From contig JBAIZL010000005.1 of assembly GCA_036971475.1 (NCBI GenBank), positions 252,456,823 to 252,520,822 of the forward strand: a DNA stretch of 64,000 bases, in the 5' to 3' direction. Origin of the DNA: Prosapia bicincta. Taxonomy: Eukaryota > Arthropoda > Insecta > Hemiptera > Cercopidae. A program made the position numbers and the translations under genes. Under the pieces are notes generated by a model, which did not search any database, was not told the DNA's origin, and saw only the letters and a list, made by a program, of their open reading frames with translations. Within the stretch, counting starts at the first letter, position 1, and each line of letters begins with the position of its first letter. Positions 23,623 through 36,880 of the stretch are shown here, one piece after another.

Positions 23623-23950
23623 AATATCGAGGGTATAATAGGGATTGTATCAGACTATGTAGTGTGTGCACATGCTTCATACGGAGGCTGGACGCCGCCT
23701 GGGTAATATCGAGGGTATAATAGGGATTGTATCAGACTATGTAGTGTGTGCACATGCTTCATACGGAGGCTGGACGCCGCCTGGGTAATATCGAGGGTAT
23801 AATAGGGATTGTATCAGACTATGTAGTGTGTGCACATGCTTCATACGGAGGCTGGACGCCGCCTGGGTAATATCGAGGGTATAATAGGGATTGTATCAGA
23901 CTATGTAGTGTGTGCACATGCTTCATACGGAGGCTGGACGCCGCCTGGGT
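23623..23950. repeat. Four essentially identical 82-bp tandem units
   Basis: Units start at 23623, 23705, 23787 and 23869, each beginning AATATCGAGGGTATAATAGG and ending GGAGGCTGGACGCCGCCTGG. I see no difference between copies. Such identity implies very recent expansion, and the true copy number could be larger than assembled. Confidence 0.97.
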
Positions 23951-24310
23951 AATATAGAAGAAAGAGAAATTCAAAAGCAGAATACTATGAACACTCCGGG
24001 CTCTGAGAGAAGCTAAAGTCAGTTTATGTATGTTAAACCAAATGTGACTAAAAACAGTAACCCAAAGCAAATATAAATTCAGTTAAACATTGGAAAGTAT
24101 TTGCCAGAGCATTACATATGGACGTCTCTTCGCCTGATGGTTTTTTATGTAGGAAGACGCTAAGATAAAGAACATCGAAAGTGCACGGATATGATATATA
24201 GATCTAAAGTGATCTTACGCCTATAGATCCTCCATATAGCACGTGAAATCTGTCTAGAGGGTGCTATACTGTCTAATAATGAATAACACCCCCCCCCTCT
24301 CTCTCTCTAA

Positions 24311-24346
<36 letters not shown>

Positions 24347-25980
24347 TTATTTATTTATTTATTAATATATTGATTAGGGAAAGAAAGAAAAAAGTGTATA
24401 ATTACAATATACTATGTTTACACATACACAAAACTCGCGCGCGCAAGTGTGTGTGTGTGTGTTTGTGAACAAAATATATTGTAATTCCAGCAACACTTTT
24501 CTCTTTCCTTCACTAATTACTGACATATTAATTGATCTTTTAATACTCGATTTATTACGATTCTGTATACATACTCGTAAGTAGCCTACACGGTCGTCCA
24601 TTGTCAGGCGTATGTCAGTTATATGATGTAGGCTATACTTCTGAAAGCGGGTTCGCCAAAAACCAAAGATTCTGGTTAATCTATAATTAATTTATAAATT
24701 ATATATAATAGTCGCACCTAATTCATCCCCCGTTCTGGTTACATGACCTGCCCACTAGACAATTTTTTTCCCTCACGATTAATCACGTATTGTTCAACGT
24801 TTTCCATTTCTGTCTCTCAGGATCGAACCTTTGATTTCGAACATGCGTAACCTATAAATGCACACTGGTAGATCCGTGTACGTATACCTTGAACTTTGAG
24901 ACCAGTATCAGGAGCTGAGGAAGGCCACGTGCGAGGCGTATTCACTTTGCCGACTTATAGGTGTTTCAGCAATCTTCTCCCAGTTTATTTAATGCTTCAG
25001 ACATTTGTGTTTCTTTCTACCACAAGGGGCGCACAAGATATATGTCATGTGTAAACACACGACAATCTGGCAAGCTGGTGTAAGAATTGTAAATTAGATT
25101 GGATTAGATTGTACATAAACACATGGCCAAGGTTTTAGTGCAACATATGGCTCGCATGGGTAGCGTCGCGTACTGATGTAGATAGGCCTATGGCGTGCCT
25201 AGGTAAGGACGAACCTCTCAGTAGATGCAGCTAGTGAGTGTATTTTTATGAAAAAATTATTATAAAGTACAATAATGAGTGATGGATTATTTTATTCTTC
25301 GTTCAAGTAAACCTGATGTTTATACTGGCAAAGGCCAAATGCAGCAAAATTGACATCTGTGCCATTTCGGTTTGAATATTCTGTGTATATTCTCAACTTG
25401 TAGCTGAAGGTGACCAGTCAATAATGCCTATAACAATTACCCCGTAAGAAGGGTAGGAGAGGATTAACGTATACCATAACCCACCCTCGGTAGAGAGGAT
25501 ACATGTACGATATGCTTGCGGGGTCTCTAAGCTGAAATAGATCTACTCTATACAGGCGTCATAAAGAAGAAACTGCATCCTTTAGGCCGCCGCACTCTGG
25601 GTAAGGCCGAAACATCCTTGCCTTGCCCGATGGTTAGTAGCAGCATGCGTCACGGCAAGGCATCTCCAGTCCCAGTATGCTTTTGGTTCTCAAAGATATT
25701 TGAATACAAATTTATAATATGACACAATTTATTTTCATGTTCTTAACATTGTTAGGACTTCTCTACCTTAAATACTAAGTAACTTAACCTAACCTATAAC
25801 TTTTCATCCGGTCCGAACTCCCAAAATAGCCTTACAATAGACAAAAGATGCAGAAAAATAAACCTCTCATTGATGTGACCCAGCTGAAGTAGATTTTTCT
25901 TCAGTGGTCACGCTGTAGTATGCTGACGTCAACTTTTTATTTATGTTTGATTCACTAACTATAGAGCGATTTGAACAAGA
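23951..25980. other. Unassigned sequence with microsatellites
   Basis: Contains a (CT) run at 24295-24308, (TA)n with TTTA repeats at about 24311-24365 and a short (GT)n at 24446-24461. On the minus strand, AAGGTTCGATCCTGAGAG (near 24821-24838) resembles a tRNA B box and may mark a decayed SINE. No gene was recognised. Confidence 0.4.
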
Positions 25981-25984
25981 AATG

Positions 25985-26140
25985 AATAAATATTTGAAAA
26001 AAAACTGTATTAATATCAATTGTCATTTACTACAGGTTAAAAAAATATATTTGAACTTGACTGAGTGAATAAAAACGTATTTTATTAACGACTGAAAATG
26101 TGTACAAGATATAGGCCCTATAAGAAGAGTGTGAGCTAGT
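25985..26140 (+). mobile_element. Composite SINE, copy 2 (3' part only)
   Basis: Matches the tail module of the SINE (TCAATTGTCATTTACTA, AAAAACGTATTTTATTAACG, AGAGTGTGAGCTAGTAGAAG). The tRNA-like head is missing, consistent with 5' truncation. Confidence 0.7.
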
Positions 26141-29100
26141 AGAAGATTGAATAACAATCTATTGCAAACTGTTGGTTGTTCTCTAACACTTTAACCAAAA
26201 AATGCTTCTTTTATTATAAAATATATCCTAAGAGTACTAAACACTTATCCGCGCATGCGCAGAACAATTTGTTTTATGCCTTTTGCCCGAAGGACGAAAA
26301 TTGTCTTCCAAATGTATTGTATAACATGTACATTGTCGTCCGTCAAACAAAACAAAACTTCATTAACATTTTGCGAAACAGGCTTTTCCTTGACCAGTTT
26401 CTATTTAGACCTTAAAAACCTCAAGCCCCCTTGTACTGTGTGTCATGAATCCATTCCGCGTGGGCGTGGCCGTGAAAATCGAAACCGGGTTATAGAGAGA
26501 GGCCTACAGACGTTTGGAGTTCGGATGAACAGTTTGAGATTACTGATGCCAAACCTCTCAATAAAAAATTAATATTCTTGGGCTTTACGAAATTGATTTA
26601 ACTTTGGAACCTCAAATATTCAATGTTAAATTCATAAAGGATTATCATTAGACACAATTTTGGTAAAAACGTGTTTATTACTTGAGTGAAGTGGTGGGAA
26701 GTTCGTGCTTGAAACAGTAAATATTTCCATCCACTGGTTTCAGTTTATGCTGCATTCCAAGGAAATTTCGAATGAGCACGGGAAGGGTACTTTCTTTATA
26801 TACTGATGCTAATAGGCACTTTAGCAATTCTATCGAATCTTCTTCCACTGTCATTCGATACAACAAAAACACTTGTCTCAGTTTTTAATAACTCATTGGG
26901 TAACGCCTAACAGTCTCTTAACATCATTGATGCGTGACTCACTGGCTAGATGTGACTCAAGTTCGGGCGTGTGTTTCCGCTAAATTCCCCACATATAAAT
27001 TCAATACATTGTTGCCAACCTTCTACAAATAAATATCTCTCAGATAAAATCGTGTTAAATATCTGCGTCGTTCTCAATACAAGGATTTAATATCGGATTA
27101 AAAAAACAAATGAAAATATTTTTGTACGAACGTAAGATTTTGGTAGTGATAAATGCAAAATGTTTTCTAAGAACTGTTTGAAATCCAGAATAATCCAGAG
27201 CAAAGATATTAGTACTGTCTGTTGGTAGATAATATGGCGGTCCTTTCAGCCAGGGTGCCAATCCCCCCAAATGCTCTGGGGCTTGTATCCTAGAAATATT
27301 CGTTTACTTCCCACAAAAATATTCGTTAGTACCTTTCCGAAAATTCACAAACTTGTAGTATTATAAGTATTATATCAGGCGCTCTAGATGTGCACCACTT
27401 TGTTAAGTTACGTTCTCTGTGACAAGTAACGGCAGCTCTTAGGGCAAAAGCTATTCTATAGGGGGGGGGGGCCTTAGTCGTGAGAAAATGAATTTACTTG
27501 TGCGTTACAAAAAGCAGACAGTTATTTAAAATATTTATTGTTAAAAATCAATTTTATTATAATTATTAGGAAATGTATAATTATAAAAAAAATGTAATCA
27601 ATGTTTACCCCAATAAAAATGTTGATAACGAAACTTGAGCCTTGCAACGTAAAAAAGAGTTAGCAAGAGACAAGACCCGACATCACGGAGCTCCGGCTAC
27701 TTAACAATAAGTAAGACAGGCCTGATTTGCTGTCAATTAGACAAGGTTTGAGAATTACACAATAAGCCAATCCATACAAGCAGATCGCCCCAGGTCTCGC
27801 ACTTTCACTGTAATATATTTAGGTATAAATTTTTGATTAGAATTGTTTAGTTATTAAAGTGTTTATATAGGGTAATGTTGAATTGGGCCCATACGTCTAC
27901 AATCATGATCTACGAAATGGAATGCTCGCATCCACCTTAGCTTTAAATACATCCAAACATCTAATATAAATGTTTGGTTACAGTCAGATGGTGGTCAAAC
28001 ATCTATTTTAGACGATTGAAACATCTCCTTTTTATATCAATATAAATAGTCGTGTAATAATATTTTATGTTATATGTGCACAAATTGATATAACCCCCTG
28101 GCCACGCCATTGCCAGGGGGGCCATTGGAACGGTTCAGCATCTCACCGTTATAGGGTTAACAAAAACGGAGACGTAATGGGATGCTCGCTTGACCTGGCG
28201 ACCAATACGTTATTGAGAAGGATTATTCGTAAGTTTAACTAATAATTAAAACATGAAAGTACAGTGTGTTTAATGAATTTTATATTTCTGTATGTTTTAG
28301 TAAAGTTTTATTGTATTTATTTGCTTCCAATTATGTTTTAGTTTTTAATTCTATCGTACATTAATATAAAAACGAATGTCTGAACACTTAACAAAACTAA
28401 TGTTGCCCGACTGACCAGGGGTCCAATTCAACTCCGATCCTTTGAGGGTTGACGATAATCCGCCTAGGGACGTTTTGACCGCGGCCCTAGTTCGACCGTG
28501 TCCTTTATTTTGACCATGAGATGTGTGAAGGTTCTATTGTTGCAGCACCCAAGGTTAGGTGCGACCGGGTCCCTGCTACGTGAAGAAAAGCAAAGTAATC
28601 AGTAACTGATATCTCAGACAACAGCTGATAGTGTGTTCTTGGGGTGTGCAGAGAGCGTACGCAATCTGGCTGATGTATATTTATAATTTTCTTTCTTTAC
28701 TTGAAAAAAAATGAAAAATGCATTGATCCCTTTTAGAACAGTTGTAATGTAAAATGTTCGTTTAAAATTTGTATTTCTCACTTCATAACAACAATACAAC
28801 AATTGATTATTTAAAGTTTTATTTAAATACTGCTGCGACTGAGAAAAACTAAACAATTCTGTTTTGAGTAGTGACATTTGTGTATTTAGTGGTAGGAAGA
28901 AGGAAAAAGTACAGTCTAGCTGATATTTTATTTGGGGAGGGGCGGTCGTTTACTTTCTAAAGGTGTCGTAAAACCTTTTGCACCAGCCGTTGCTTTTTCA
29001 AGGACGACTCTGCTTACAAGAGAGATCAAGAACAGTAGAAAACTTTCAAACAGTTGGAAAATATATTTTCTTAGATTAAAAAACTAAGTAGCCGGTTAAT

Positions 29101-29300
29101 TCTGAGAAGGTCCTGCATAAAACAGCTTAGAGACATCCTTGATAGTGACTTCTCCAGGACGAGGCTAGAAGGAAGGAGTAGTCCAGTCTCTGGAACCAAA
29201 GCATACACTTTCTGTTTTGTCTGTACTTGCTTACATGCTTTGACGTGTAACTGCTTCCTAATTAACTAATCATGATGCGTAACAATAGCCGTTACGATAC
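26141..29300. other. Mostly unassigned sequence; two protein-like frames
   Basis: Open frames at 26176-26415 (+) and 26678-26872 (-, 64 codons) have protein-like composition and point toward each other, but I recognise neither. A GCCAGGGG hairpin (CCCCTGGC/GCCAGGGG) lies at about 28095-28122. A poly-G run is at about 27462-27471. Confidence 0.35.
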
Positions 29301-29319
29301 GATAAACAAACTGTATGTT

Positions 29320-29910
29320 TCCTTATTTACAAAATATTCAAGAAAATATTACGAGAATATTGGGGTAAATATTGGGTACTTACTTATTATACGGAGGCCA
29401 CTAATCTTGGAGGTTATTTTTCAGGGGACGTGGGAACACCAAATATTTATACAGGGCATACTTTATTTGTCTTACAAAATATACAAGAAAATATTACGAG
29501 AATATTGGGGTAAATATTGGGTACGTACATATTATACGGAGGCCACTAATCTTGGAGGTTATTTTTCAGGGGACGTGAGAACACTAAATATTTATACAGG
29601 GCAAACTTTATTTGTCTTACAAAATATACAAGAAAATATTACGAGAATATTGGGGTAAATATTGGGTACTTGCATATTATACGGAGGCCACTAATCTTGG
29701 AGGTTATTTTTCAGAGGCCGTGGGAACACCAAATATTTATACAAGGCAGACTTTATTTGTCTTACAAAATATACAAGAAAATATTATGAGAATATTGGGG
29801 TAAATATTGGGTACTTACATATTATACGGAGGCCACTAATCTTGGAGGTTATTTTTCAGGGGCCGTGGGAACACCAAATATTTATACAGGGCAGACTTTA
29901 TTTGACTTAC
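29320..29910. repeat. 145-bp tandem repeat, about four units
   Basis: The word ACGGAGGCCACTAATCTTGG occurs at 29391, 29536, 29681 and 29826, exactly 145 bp apart. Units share GAGAATATTGGGGTAAATAT and GGAACACCAAATATTTATAC. The 128-codon open frame over it is a by-product, since 145 is not a multiple of 3 and the peptide does not repeat in phase. Confidence 0.95.
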
Positions 29911-30985
29911 TGTGAAAAGTACTTGTCGTCATTATGACGACAGGTTCTTGTTCTCCGCCTCCCAAGAATTGAACGCATCGACGCCAGTCGCGGTCACTCC
30001 AATCGCCACATATATATTCCGGCGGTCCCTCGATGCCTCTAGTTCCTCTATAAAGCACTTCCCGCATCCGATTCATAATGTAAAAAACATCTGATTCATA
30101 TGTTTATAATAACCTAACCTAACCAAACCACCGCAGCACGAGATATAGAGGCATCCGTATAATACGCAAGTACCCAATATTGTTAATCAGATGTCAACGA
30201 TATTGTAAAAAGAAATTAAAATACCTGAGTCTTCATGGTGATGTATAATGTTCTCAGAAGCCTGGAAAAACTAAAAACAACTTTGAGCCGATCATCGGTG
30301 GTTAGATTCTTTTTAATGGGACAATACTTTACCATACAGCATTTGAAACTTTATAAGTCAACATTTCTTTAACATTGATTTATACTAAATTAAAATGGAG
30401 CTATGTTACAATACACCTACGTAGCATTCCATTATGGTTAAGTTTTTGAAAATGGTAAAGTTTACTAATGCGTAAGGTAAACAGTTATTGCGTGAAGTGA
30501 AACACTACTTCCTTCACCTTGCGGCCACGTATATAAATATAGTGGACACTCCGCTTGCTAAGAAGTTAGCTCGGTTAGCAATCGCCTTAAAACTACAAAA
30601 ACCAAATGGCGGCTATAACAGTCATAAGCGCCTCTATGAAGTAAAACTGTTACCAAGTGTCGTCGCTAAGTATTTTCAAATATTTACATAAGCAAAAATA
30701 CAAAGACAGACTAAATATGATGGGTTTTATTGTCGGTTCTGCATTTCCATCTGAAAGTGACGTCACAAGCACACGCTATCATTACTCTGATAAGCCTTAT
30801 CACTGCTAACACCAATTGAATTCATAGGCTTGCTGTGATCGAGTTCCATAACACTTTATAGGATTGTTTGAAACAGAAGATTTCTCACTTCATCACAATA
30901 TTAAGTTAAACTCTGAAAAAAATTTCATTTAAGGCTACGACAATATTAATAATCCTGTCTAGTTTCCTTCATATAAGGGTCATGG
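29911..30985. other. Unassigned sequence
   Basis: No gene or repeat was recognised after the 145-bp array. Confidence 0.45.
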
Positions 30986-30987
30986 GT

Positions 30988-31516
30988 ATATAAATTAGAG
31001 ATGGGTCGATTCCGATTCTCGACTCCATTGATTAAAGTACCGATTCCGATTCTTGTTTTTTTAACTGTTAAAATACGTGTGTGGTGTAATTTATTGGAAT
31101 ATAATTAATTATCAAATACGTCTTATTTATATATTAGTTGTTTTAAATGAATTAAACGATTTAAGCAAATTCCTATTTGAGATAATGAAAATATTATTAC
31201 TATTTATGACGCAACAACAAAGACGATCGGAGGCATTTCTGGTCCGCTTGTTGTCACCTTTATACGACTGTTTTTCGTGCTTTCAGAAACTCCTATCCAT
31301 AAATCAAGGAAGAACGTTTCTTATTGTATGTTTCATTAAAACGGAGGTTTCAAAAGACTTCCATATGACCAAGTTGTTAACTAAATTATTAATATGTAGG
31401 CCTATGTAACTTAATAGAATCGAGAATCGACCTAAAAATCGAGAATCGAAAAAAAAGTTTTAAAAATCGAAATCGGAATCGAAAAGTTTAGAAATCGGCC
31501 AATCTCTAATATAAAT
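30988..31516. mobile_element. hAT-type MITE with exact 8-bp target duplication
   Basis: The element 30996-31508 (513 bp) is flanked by ATATAAAT at 30988-30995 and 31509-31516. The left terminus is TAGAGATGGGTCGATTCC; the right, reverse-complemented, is TAGAGATTGGCCGATTTC. Subterminal regions are rich in GATTCCGATTC/GAATCGAGAATCG words, likely transposase-binding repeats. No transposase is encoded. Confidence 0.9.
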
Positions 31517-32357
31517 TCTTGTCAACATTGGTACTGTCGTTACAATTTCGCATATTTAGTCTGAAGAATGTAAAAATAAAAAACAAAATAAGATAAATCT
31601 TTATTACGTGGTTACTTTCACCTATTCGTCGAACTGTTATCCAGTATACGTCACGGTGTGCAGATGTATGAACAAGTGTTGCGCATAACCTTAAACATGT
31701 GAATAAACTTAACACTAAACAACCTCATTAACAAGGAATGCGAGTGTTTACACGTGTATCTGCAACTATTTAGGTTAGACTAGGTGCCGTCTGTATTGGT
31801 TTGCCTTGCCCTCCATCGTACCTAATTCCAGTAATCAGTACGTAGTTCCTATTTATTTTATTACAATTTCCAATAATGGATACAATAAGAAATAATACTT
31901 CTAATAATAAATAAAATAAACTAAAAACACACTGTCACAAAATTTGGGTGATATAAACCTTCGAACGTAATTTACATGTTAAACAATAAGCATCTCGATT
32001 CGGTGGGAACGACTTCTCTCCCGGGGCTCAGATGTAAGGAAAGAATATTTCAAGTAAACCGGGAGGAAACTGTGAATGTTTTATGGAAGAACCACTAAGA
32101 GTAAAGTATAAAAAATTACACATTTCTCTTATGTCTTTAGGACATAATTTTGTAGTGTCCATTTTATCATAAGTACTTCTAATTTTGATTATTTATTAAA
32201 ACAAATGTACAAAAACATCTGCTGAGATCCTACTGTTCTATAGCAGAACAAATCTAAATAGTTCGGCCTCTTTAACGATACAATAGCTAACTAAAAATAG
32301 TTATTGCTATAGCTCAATTTGCGTGTGACAAGTAGGACTTTTACACTGTATATATAA
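31517..32357. other. Unassigned sequence
   Basis: AT-rich; nothing recognised. Confidence 0.45.
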
Positions 32358-32697
32358 TACTGTCACCGGCGCACGAGAAGAGACCTCGCCCAAGGCCGGT
32401 CAAAACGATAAGGTCATTCCTAAAAAACATTTCTAACACTAAACGTCAGATTTACAGAAAATTACAGTGCAGAAACGGGGTCATATATTATTATTTTGTG
32501 CACCTTTTCTTAATAAAATTAGTACTTTTACCTATTTGTAAATACTTATATTACTTACTAAAATATAACTACTGTACTTCAAAACTACCGCGCGGTTAGG
32601 TTATGTTTGTAGTTCAGGAATACATCGACAGCGCATGCGTAGAACTGAGCTTAACTTATTTCTACACCAGGGCTCTTCTCGCGCACCGGTGACAGTA
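32358..32697. mobile_element. TA-flanked MITE (Tc1/mariner-type)
   Basis: The element 32360-32695 begins CTGTCACCGGCGCACGAGAA and ends with the inverted form ...TTCTCGCGCACCGGTGACAG. TA dinucleotides flank it (32358-32359 and 32696-32697). The 336-bp length excludes a transposase. Confidence 0.85.
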
Positions 32698-32865
32698 GCT
32701 ACCTATGACATATGCATCAGGAATCCGTAGTTTCATCTCGCACTTGTAAAACACTAATTATCGTATTAGTTAATTCCATCTTCACGTGAGCTACTAGTTT
32801 TTAACTAAAATAGCCTACTTGTAAAAATGTTACACAAGTAACAATGGTAACAATAGGAGTTGTTA

Positions 32866-33030
32866 ATGGGACACATGTCTCGAAACGACCGTCCTCAATT
32901 ACAAACGTAAGGCCTACTGAAGGCAAGCATAACATTTTTACAAGTGTTTTTAGTTACTAAATATTAATTTTCACAACAAAACTTGTTTCAGCAAATTTGT
33001 TGTCGTCATCAGTGCCAAGATTAAACTCGT
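32866..33030. repeat. Dispersed repeat (TCGAAACGACCGTCCTCA family), copy 1
   Basis: Shares GGGACACAT, CGAAACG-CCGTC and GTAAGGCCTACT-like words with 48178-48300 and 63838-63930. Its right part, minus strand near 32985-33016, contains CUGAUGA and GAAAC spaced as in a hammerhead, with an imperfect AACAAA/UUUGCU stem, but no convincing stem I. Confidence 0.6.
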
Positions 33031-36000
33031 CTCAGGCAAAGAATAATTCAACAAATTTCATAAAATAATGTCCAAGGTTAGCATCGGTTTAGTGCAGTGT
33101 TATCTGAGCTCGTCCATATTTAGATAACCCAGATCGATTCTTTGGCTGAGTCAAGTTAGTTATAGATTTTATCAGATATCAGTGTAAACTATAAACTAGT
33201 GTATAATCGATACTGATGATCGATCTTTACGTGGCGACGCACAAAGACTGTGTTTTTATTGTTTTATATGTACTCTACAATTATTACATTTTAAAGTGCT
33301 ATTTGTTAAATAATATTAAAATAATAATTTTATATTGAGTAGAATAAACACCATTAGCTTGCATCCTTTTTGGTACAGTTTTCACCTTGCATCCTTCCGT
33401 CAAGATCTCGGCCTAACTAAAATTACCTTCTGACAGATTTGACTCGGGAAGGATTGTATTTCACTTTTACCCTTGAATACGTTCACAATACGCAACGTTT
33501 CCATCATTTGGTCACACGTGCAGGGAAATTTGCTTGCAATTTTCTATATTTCGATGTAATATTGTAGCGGATGTTGCGCGCTTTCTCTCGCTCGGCTCTC
33601 ACTTTCTTCGGGTGAAAGCGACGCTGATAATGTTTATCAACACATCTCAAGGTTACGTCGCTATGACGTCATAAGGTAGGCTTATACAGTTTTGCTAACA
33701 GTGAAATTACGTGACCACAAAGTATTAACTTCATGGCGCAACAAAAATAAGACCTCTGCCGACACGGACAAGTCGGAGTCTGCCGCGTGGTCATTACTTG
33801 TCTCTACCAATGTAACCCTTGTAATTTAGAATGTTGCGTTCTACAGCCTTTATATTTACTAAGTTGTATCGAAAAAGCAAATCTGATAATATAATGAGGG
33901 TGATAATAAAATTGACAATGAACAAAAAAAAAATATATACATAAGATTAATAATCGAGTAATAACTAATATTACAAAGTTATACAAAGATTTCCTTAAGT
34001 ATATACGAGTACAAAAATAAAATCGATCAACATCTTGTACAAAAAATTAGGTTAGCATCAAGATTGCAAGAAGAATGATAGCCACAATACACGTAGCGGC
34101 TTGGACCCTTTTCTTGGGTCGGGTAATTGTACGTAAGGAATGTTATCCTATATTTGCTAGTCATATTTCCTCTCCGTCCCCAATCTCCTTTTTCTTACTT
34201 AGGTGTAACGGGTAGGCAGCTCCATTGATCACGGTCTACTTCTTGTACATTCGATGCTGTTCCTTATAATCCAGGAGAGGAAGTTGATTAGCAATATCTT
34301 CTAATCCTTCCACTTACTATAGCAGTCATACTGCCTGATCGCCTAAATACAAAAACAAAAAAATATACAAAGAAAAAAATCCCTAATCCTTCCGACGTGT
34401 GGCTGCCTGACGTAGCTTGGCTGTGGACCAGTGCAAGCTGTTGTACGCAGAGCTGCATTACAGATGCCGGCCTTTGTCCTTGACACCCGGATACGCAGGC
34501 TTAGGAGAGATGTGGAGCAGCATCTTACGAACATTATTTAGATACAAAGTTTTCTTAAACACTTTATTAAAAAGGACTAATAAGCAAATATTTTCACCAA
34601 ATCCTCAGCGATCCATTTGTCCATAATGGTTCATATTCCTGTAAGGAATACAATTGTCCTAATATGTCAATACAGTATCATGTGAATTCTAATATACATG
34701 AAAGTAATTGTAAATATTTTAAAATGACATATGCATCATGTTTTCTCAACAACTACTCTCTACAGTTCTTATTGTATTATAATAATCTACGTTGCACATA
34801 TAGTTAAAACATTAAAATACATCTCTTGCACTTTAAACAAAATTTTTATAAAAACATTTTTCAACACTTCTGTCATTGATTAAATTAGTATAAATACAAT
34901 TTTGAACTCATCATTTAAATGATAAATTTTCTCACCACATTTTTAACTTCAGGATAATGGTTTTAGTATTATATAATTAATTTGATTTTTCCTCTATTTT
35001 ATTTTATTAATATCTTTACAATAATTACCTTAAACCAAATTTACTTTTGAACGTTAGATATTTAATGAGTTTTATCCAAACACGTTTGAAAGTTGGAAGA
35101 ACTTCTTCAAGTAACAATTAGGCCTAGTACTTTAATTGATAAATTTCCTAGCTTTTCTATAAATTATACACACTTCATAAATAAAGCAAAACTATTTTAA
35201 ATTGGTTGACCATTTAATTATTAATAGTTATTTGATTCGTAGTCTGATTTCCACAGAATAGAAAATAATATTTGTATTAAAACGTTCTAGCGTTCGTTTT
35301 AACACACACGCGCGCGTACACACACAAATTGAATTTGGTTTTCCCCAATTACATAAAGATTGGTAATAATACTAAGCAAACACCTAAATGTTTCTAGAAC
35401 GTCGTTCTTTCTAAAACAGACAAACACGTATTTTCCCAACAAAACATTTTAAATAAAAAAAGGTTAAAAACTCAATAGACATCCCTTTTTATAAACACTC
35501 GCGTACAAACCTCTCGGCAATTCCGGGAGATGGACTGTTTCAGGAAAGTAGCCCTCATCAGGGACGTTGTGCGTTTCCTTTCCCATGTCTATCAGTATCA
35601 GAGAAGGTTTATGTGCCTATCTTGATCCTGTGAATATATACATCAATCCTCGGTTACAACCTATGATCTCGGCAAGGAATAGACAGTCCCGAATACCTAG
35701 AAAATTTTATCTCAAACACTTCTCCAAATAAGATGTTACATTTTTATTTTAATCATGCGTATTTCTAATATTGTTTCGACATTTTTTCATTACACCATAG
35801 GTGGGAAATCCTGTTGCTAACCCAACCACTTGATGTGTCACTGATTCGCTATATATAGTTATGACTTGAATGGTGACGACAGGTTGCACAGTTCCACAAA
35901 CGCTATTGGCTACATAAAGTAACGACGACCTGAGTAGTCACGCGCGGTTTTATTTAGCTACAAATATAATAAATCCCTCAGTACTAATAAAGCTGGTTGT

Positions 36001-36420
36001 TTTTACAATACCAAACTATTTTTATCAGAGTAGGAAACAATTACCTGTATTTTCCAACATCTATAAACGAAATGTTCCTCGTTAACGAGGTTATAAAACG
36101 TCAAACAGCTGATCGGCCAATAAAAACAGCTGACACGGTGCTGACTAATAGTTTTGGCAACGTCTTGTTTTTATAATCGCTGAATTAATTTCACATTATG
36201 AGAAGTTTGGTTTGCGTAAAAACCTTGGCATTCATTGGTCGGAGCTAATGGCGTGTTTATTTAAAACTCTGACGGTATCAAAGGCTTTTTACTTGAAAAC
36301 TGTCTTTGACTTTGTAGATAGAGGGTTCAATGTTAAAAAGCAAATATGACAACTTGTAAAAAAAACAAACGATTGCAATGAGGAAATCATAATTTTCGTT
36401 CTCAACACATTGTCAAGGGG
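33031..36420. other. Unassigned AT-rich sequence
   Basis: No gene or repeat family was recognised. Short open frames near 34343-34626 on both strands overlap and are unconvincing. Confidence 0.45.
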
Positions 36421-36429
36421 CAACCTTGT

Positions 36430-36880
36430 GCCTCAGCGAATGAAGTATTCTGGCTGTTGAGGATTACTACAAAGAGTATGTTCGGCTTCCTCGCAAGTGG
36501 ACACTCCCCGCAAGAGCAACGATTTGCCACAATTAGGACGCGGACAAACCCTCCAATGGGACGACCAGCTTAGCGAAGACTCCCCGCAAGAGCCAAGATT
36601 TGGCATGAGTCGAAGTGGCAAACAAACTACGACTCACAAGAGTACGAGCTGCGCTACGATCAGTTTGTGAATGTCTAAGATCTCTAAAATCCGCCCAGGA
36701 GACAGTAATGAAGGCCTGGTTTGGCACGAGACTAGCGGTGAGCAAACCCTCCAAGGACACAACCCATTGATGGGAAGGGCTAAGATTTGGCACATTTTGT
36801 GTGGCGGACTAAACCACACACTTGGGCCACGCGGCAAGTAGTTTTGTGAAAGGCTAAAAATTAGCACGAGTTGGACAGTT
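36430..36880. repeat. Decayed GC-richer minisatellite
   Basis: Degenerate recurring words (CCCCGCAAGAGC, GATTTGGCA, CAAACCCTCCAA, TTTGTGAA-GGCTAA) indicate an old tandem array. Three overlapping minus-strand open frames of 62-86 codons with similar peptides reflect this. Confidence 0.5.

Noticed and set aside
28095..28122. GC hairpin as a Rho-independent terminator
   Set aside because: Bacterial-style terminators are not expected in animal DNA and no T-tract follows.
29272..29803. 128- and 63-codon frames
   Set aside because: They run through the 145-bp tandem repeat and merely repeat its translation in different frames.
29320..29910. CRISPR array
   Set aside because: The repeated unit is continuous 145-bp tandem DNA without distinct spacers, in a eukaryotic context. 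No other array has the repeat-spacer layout.
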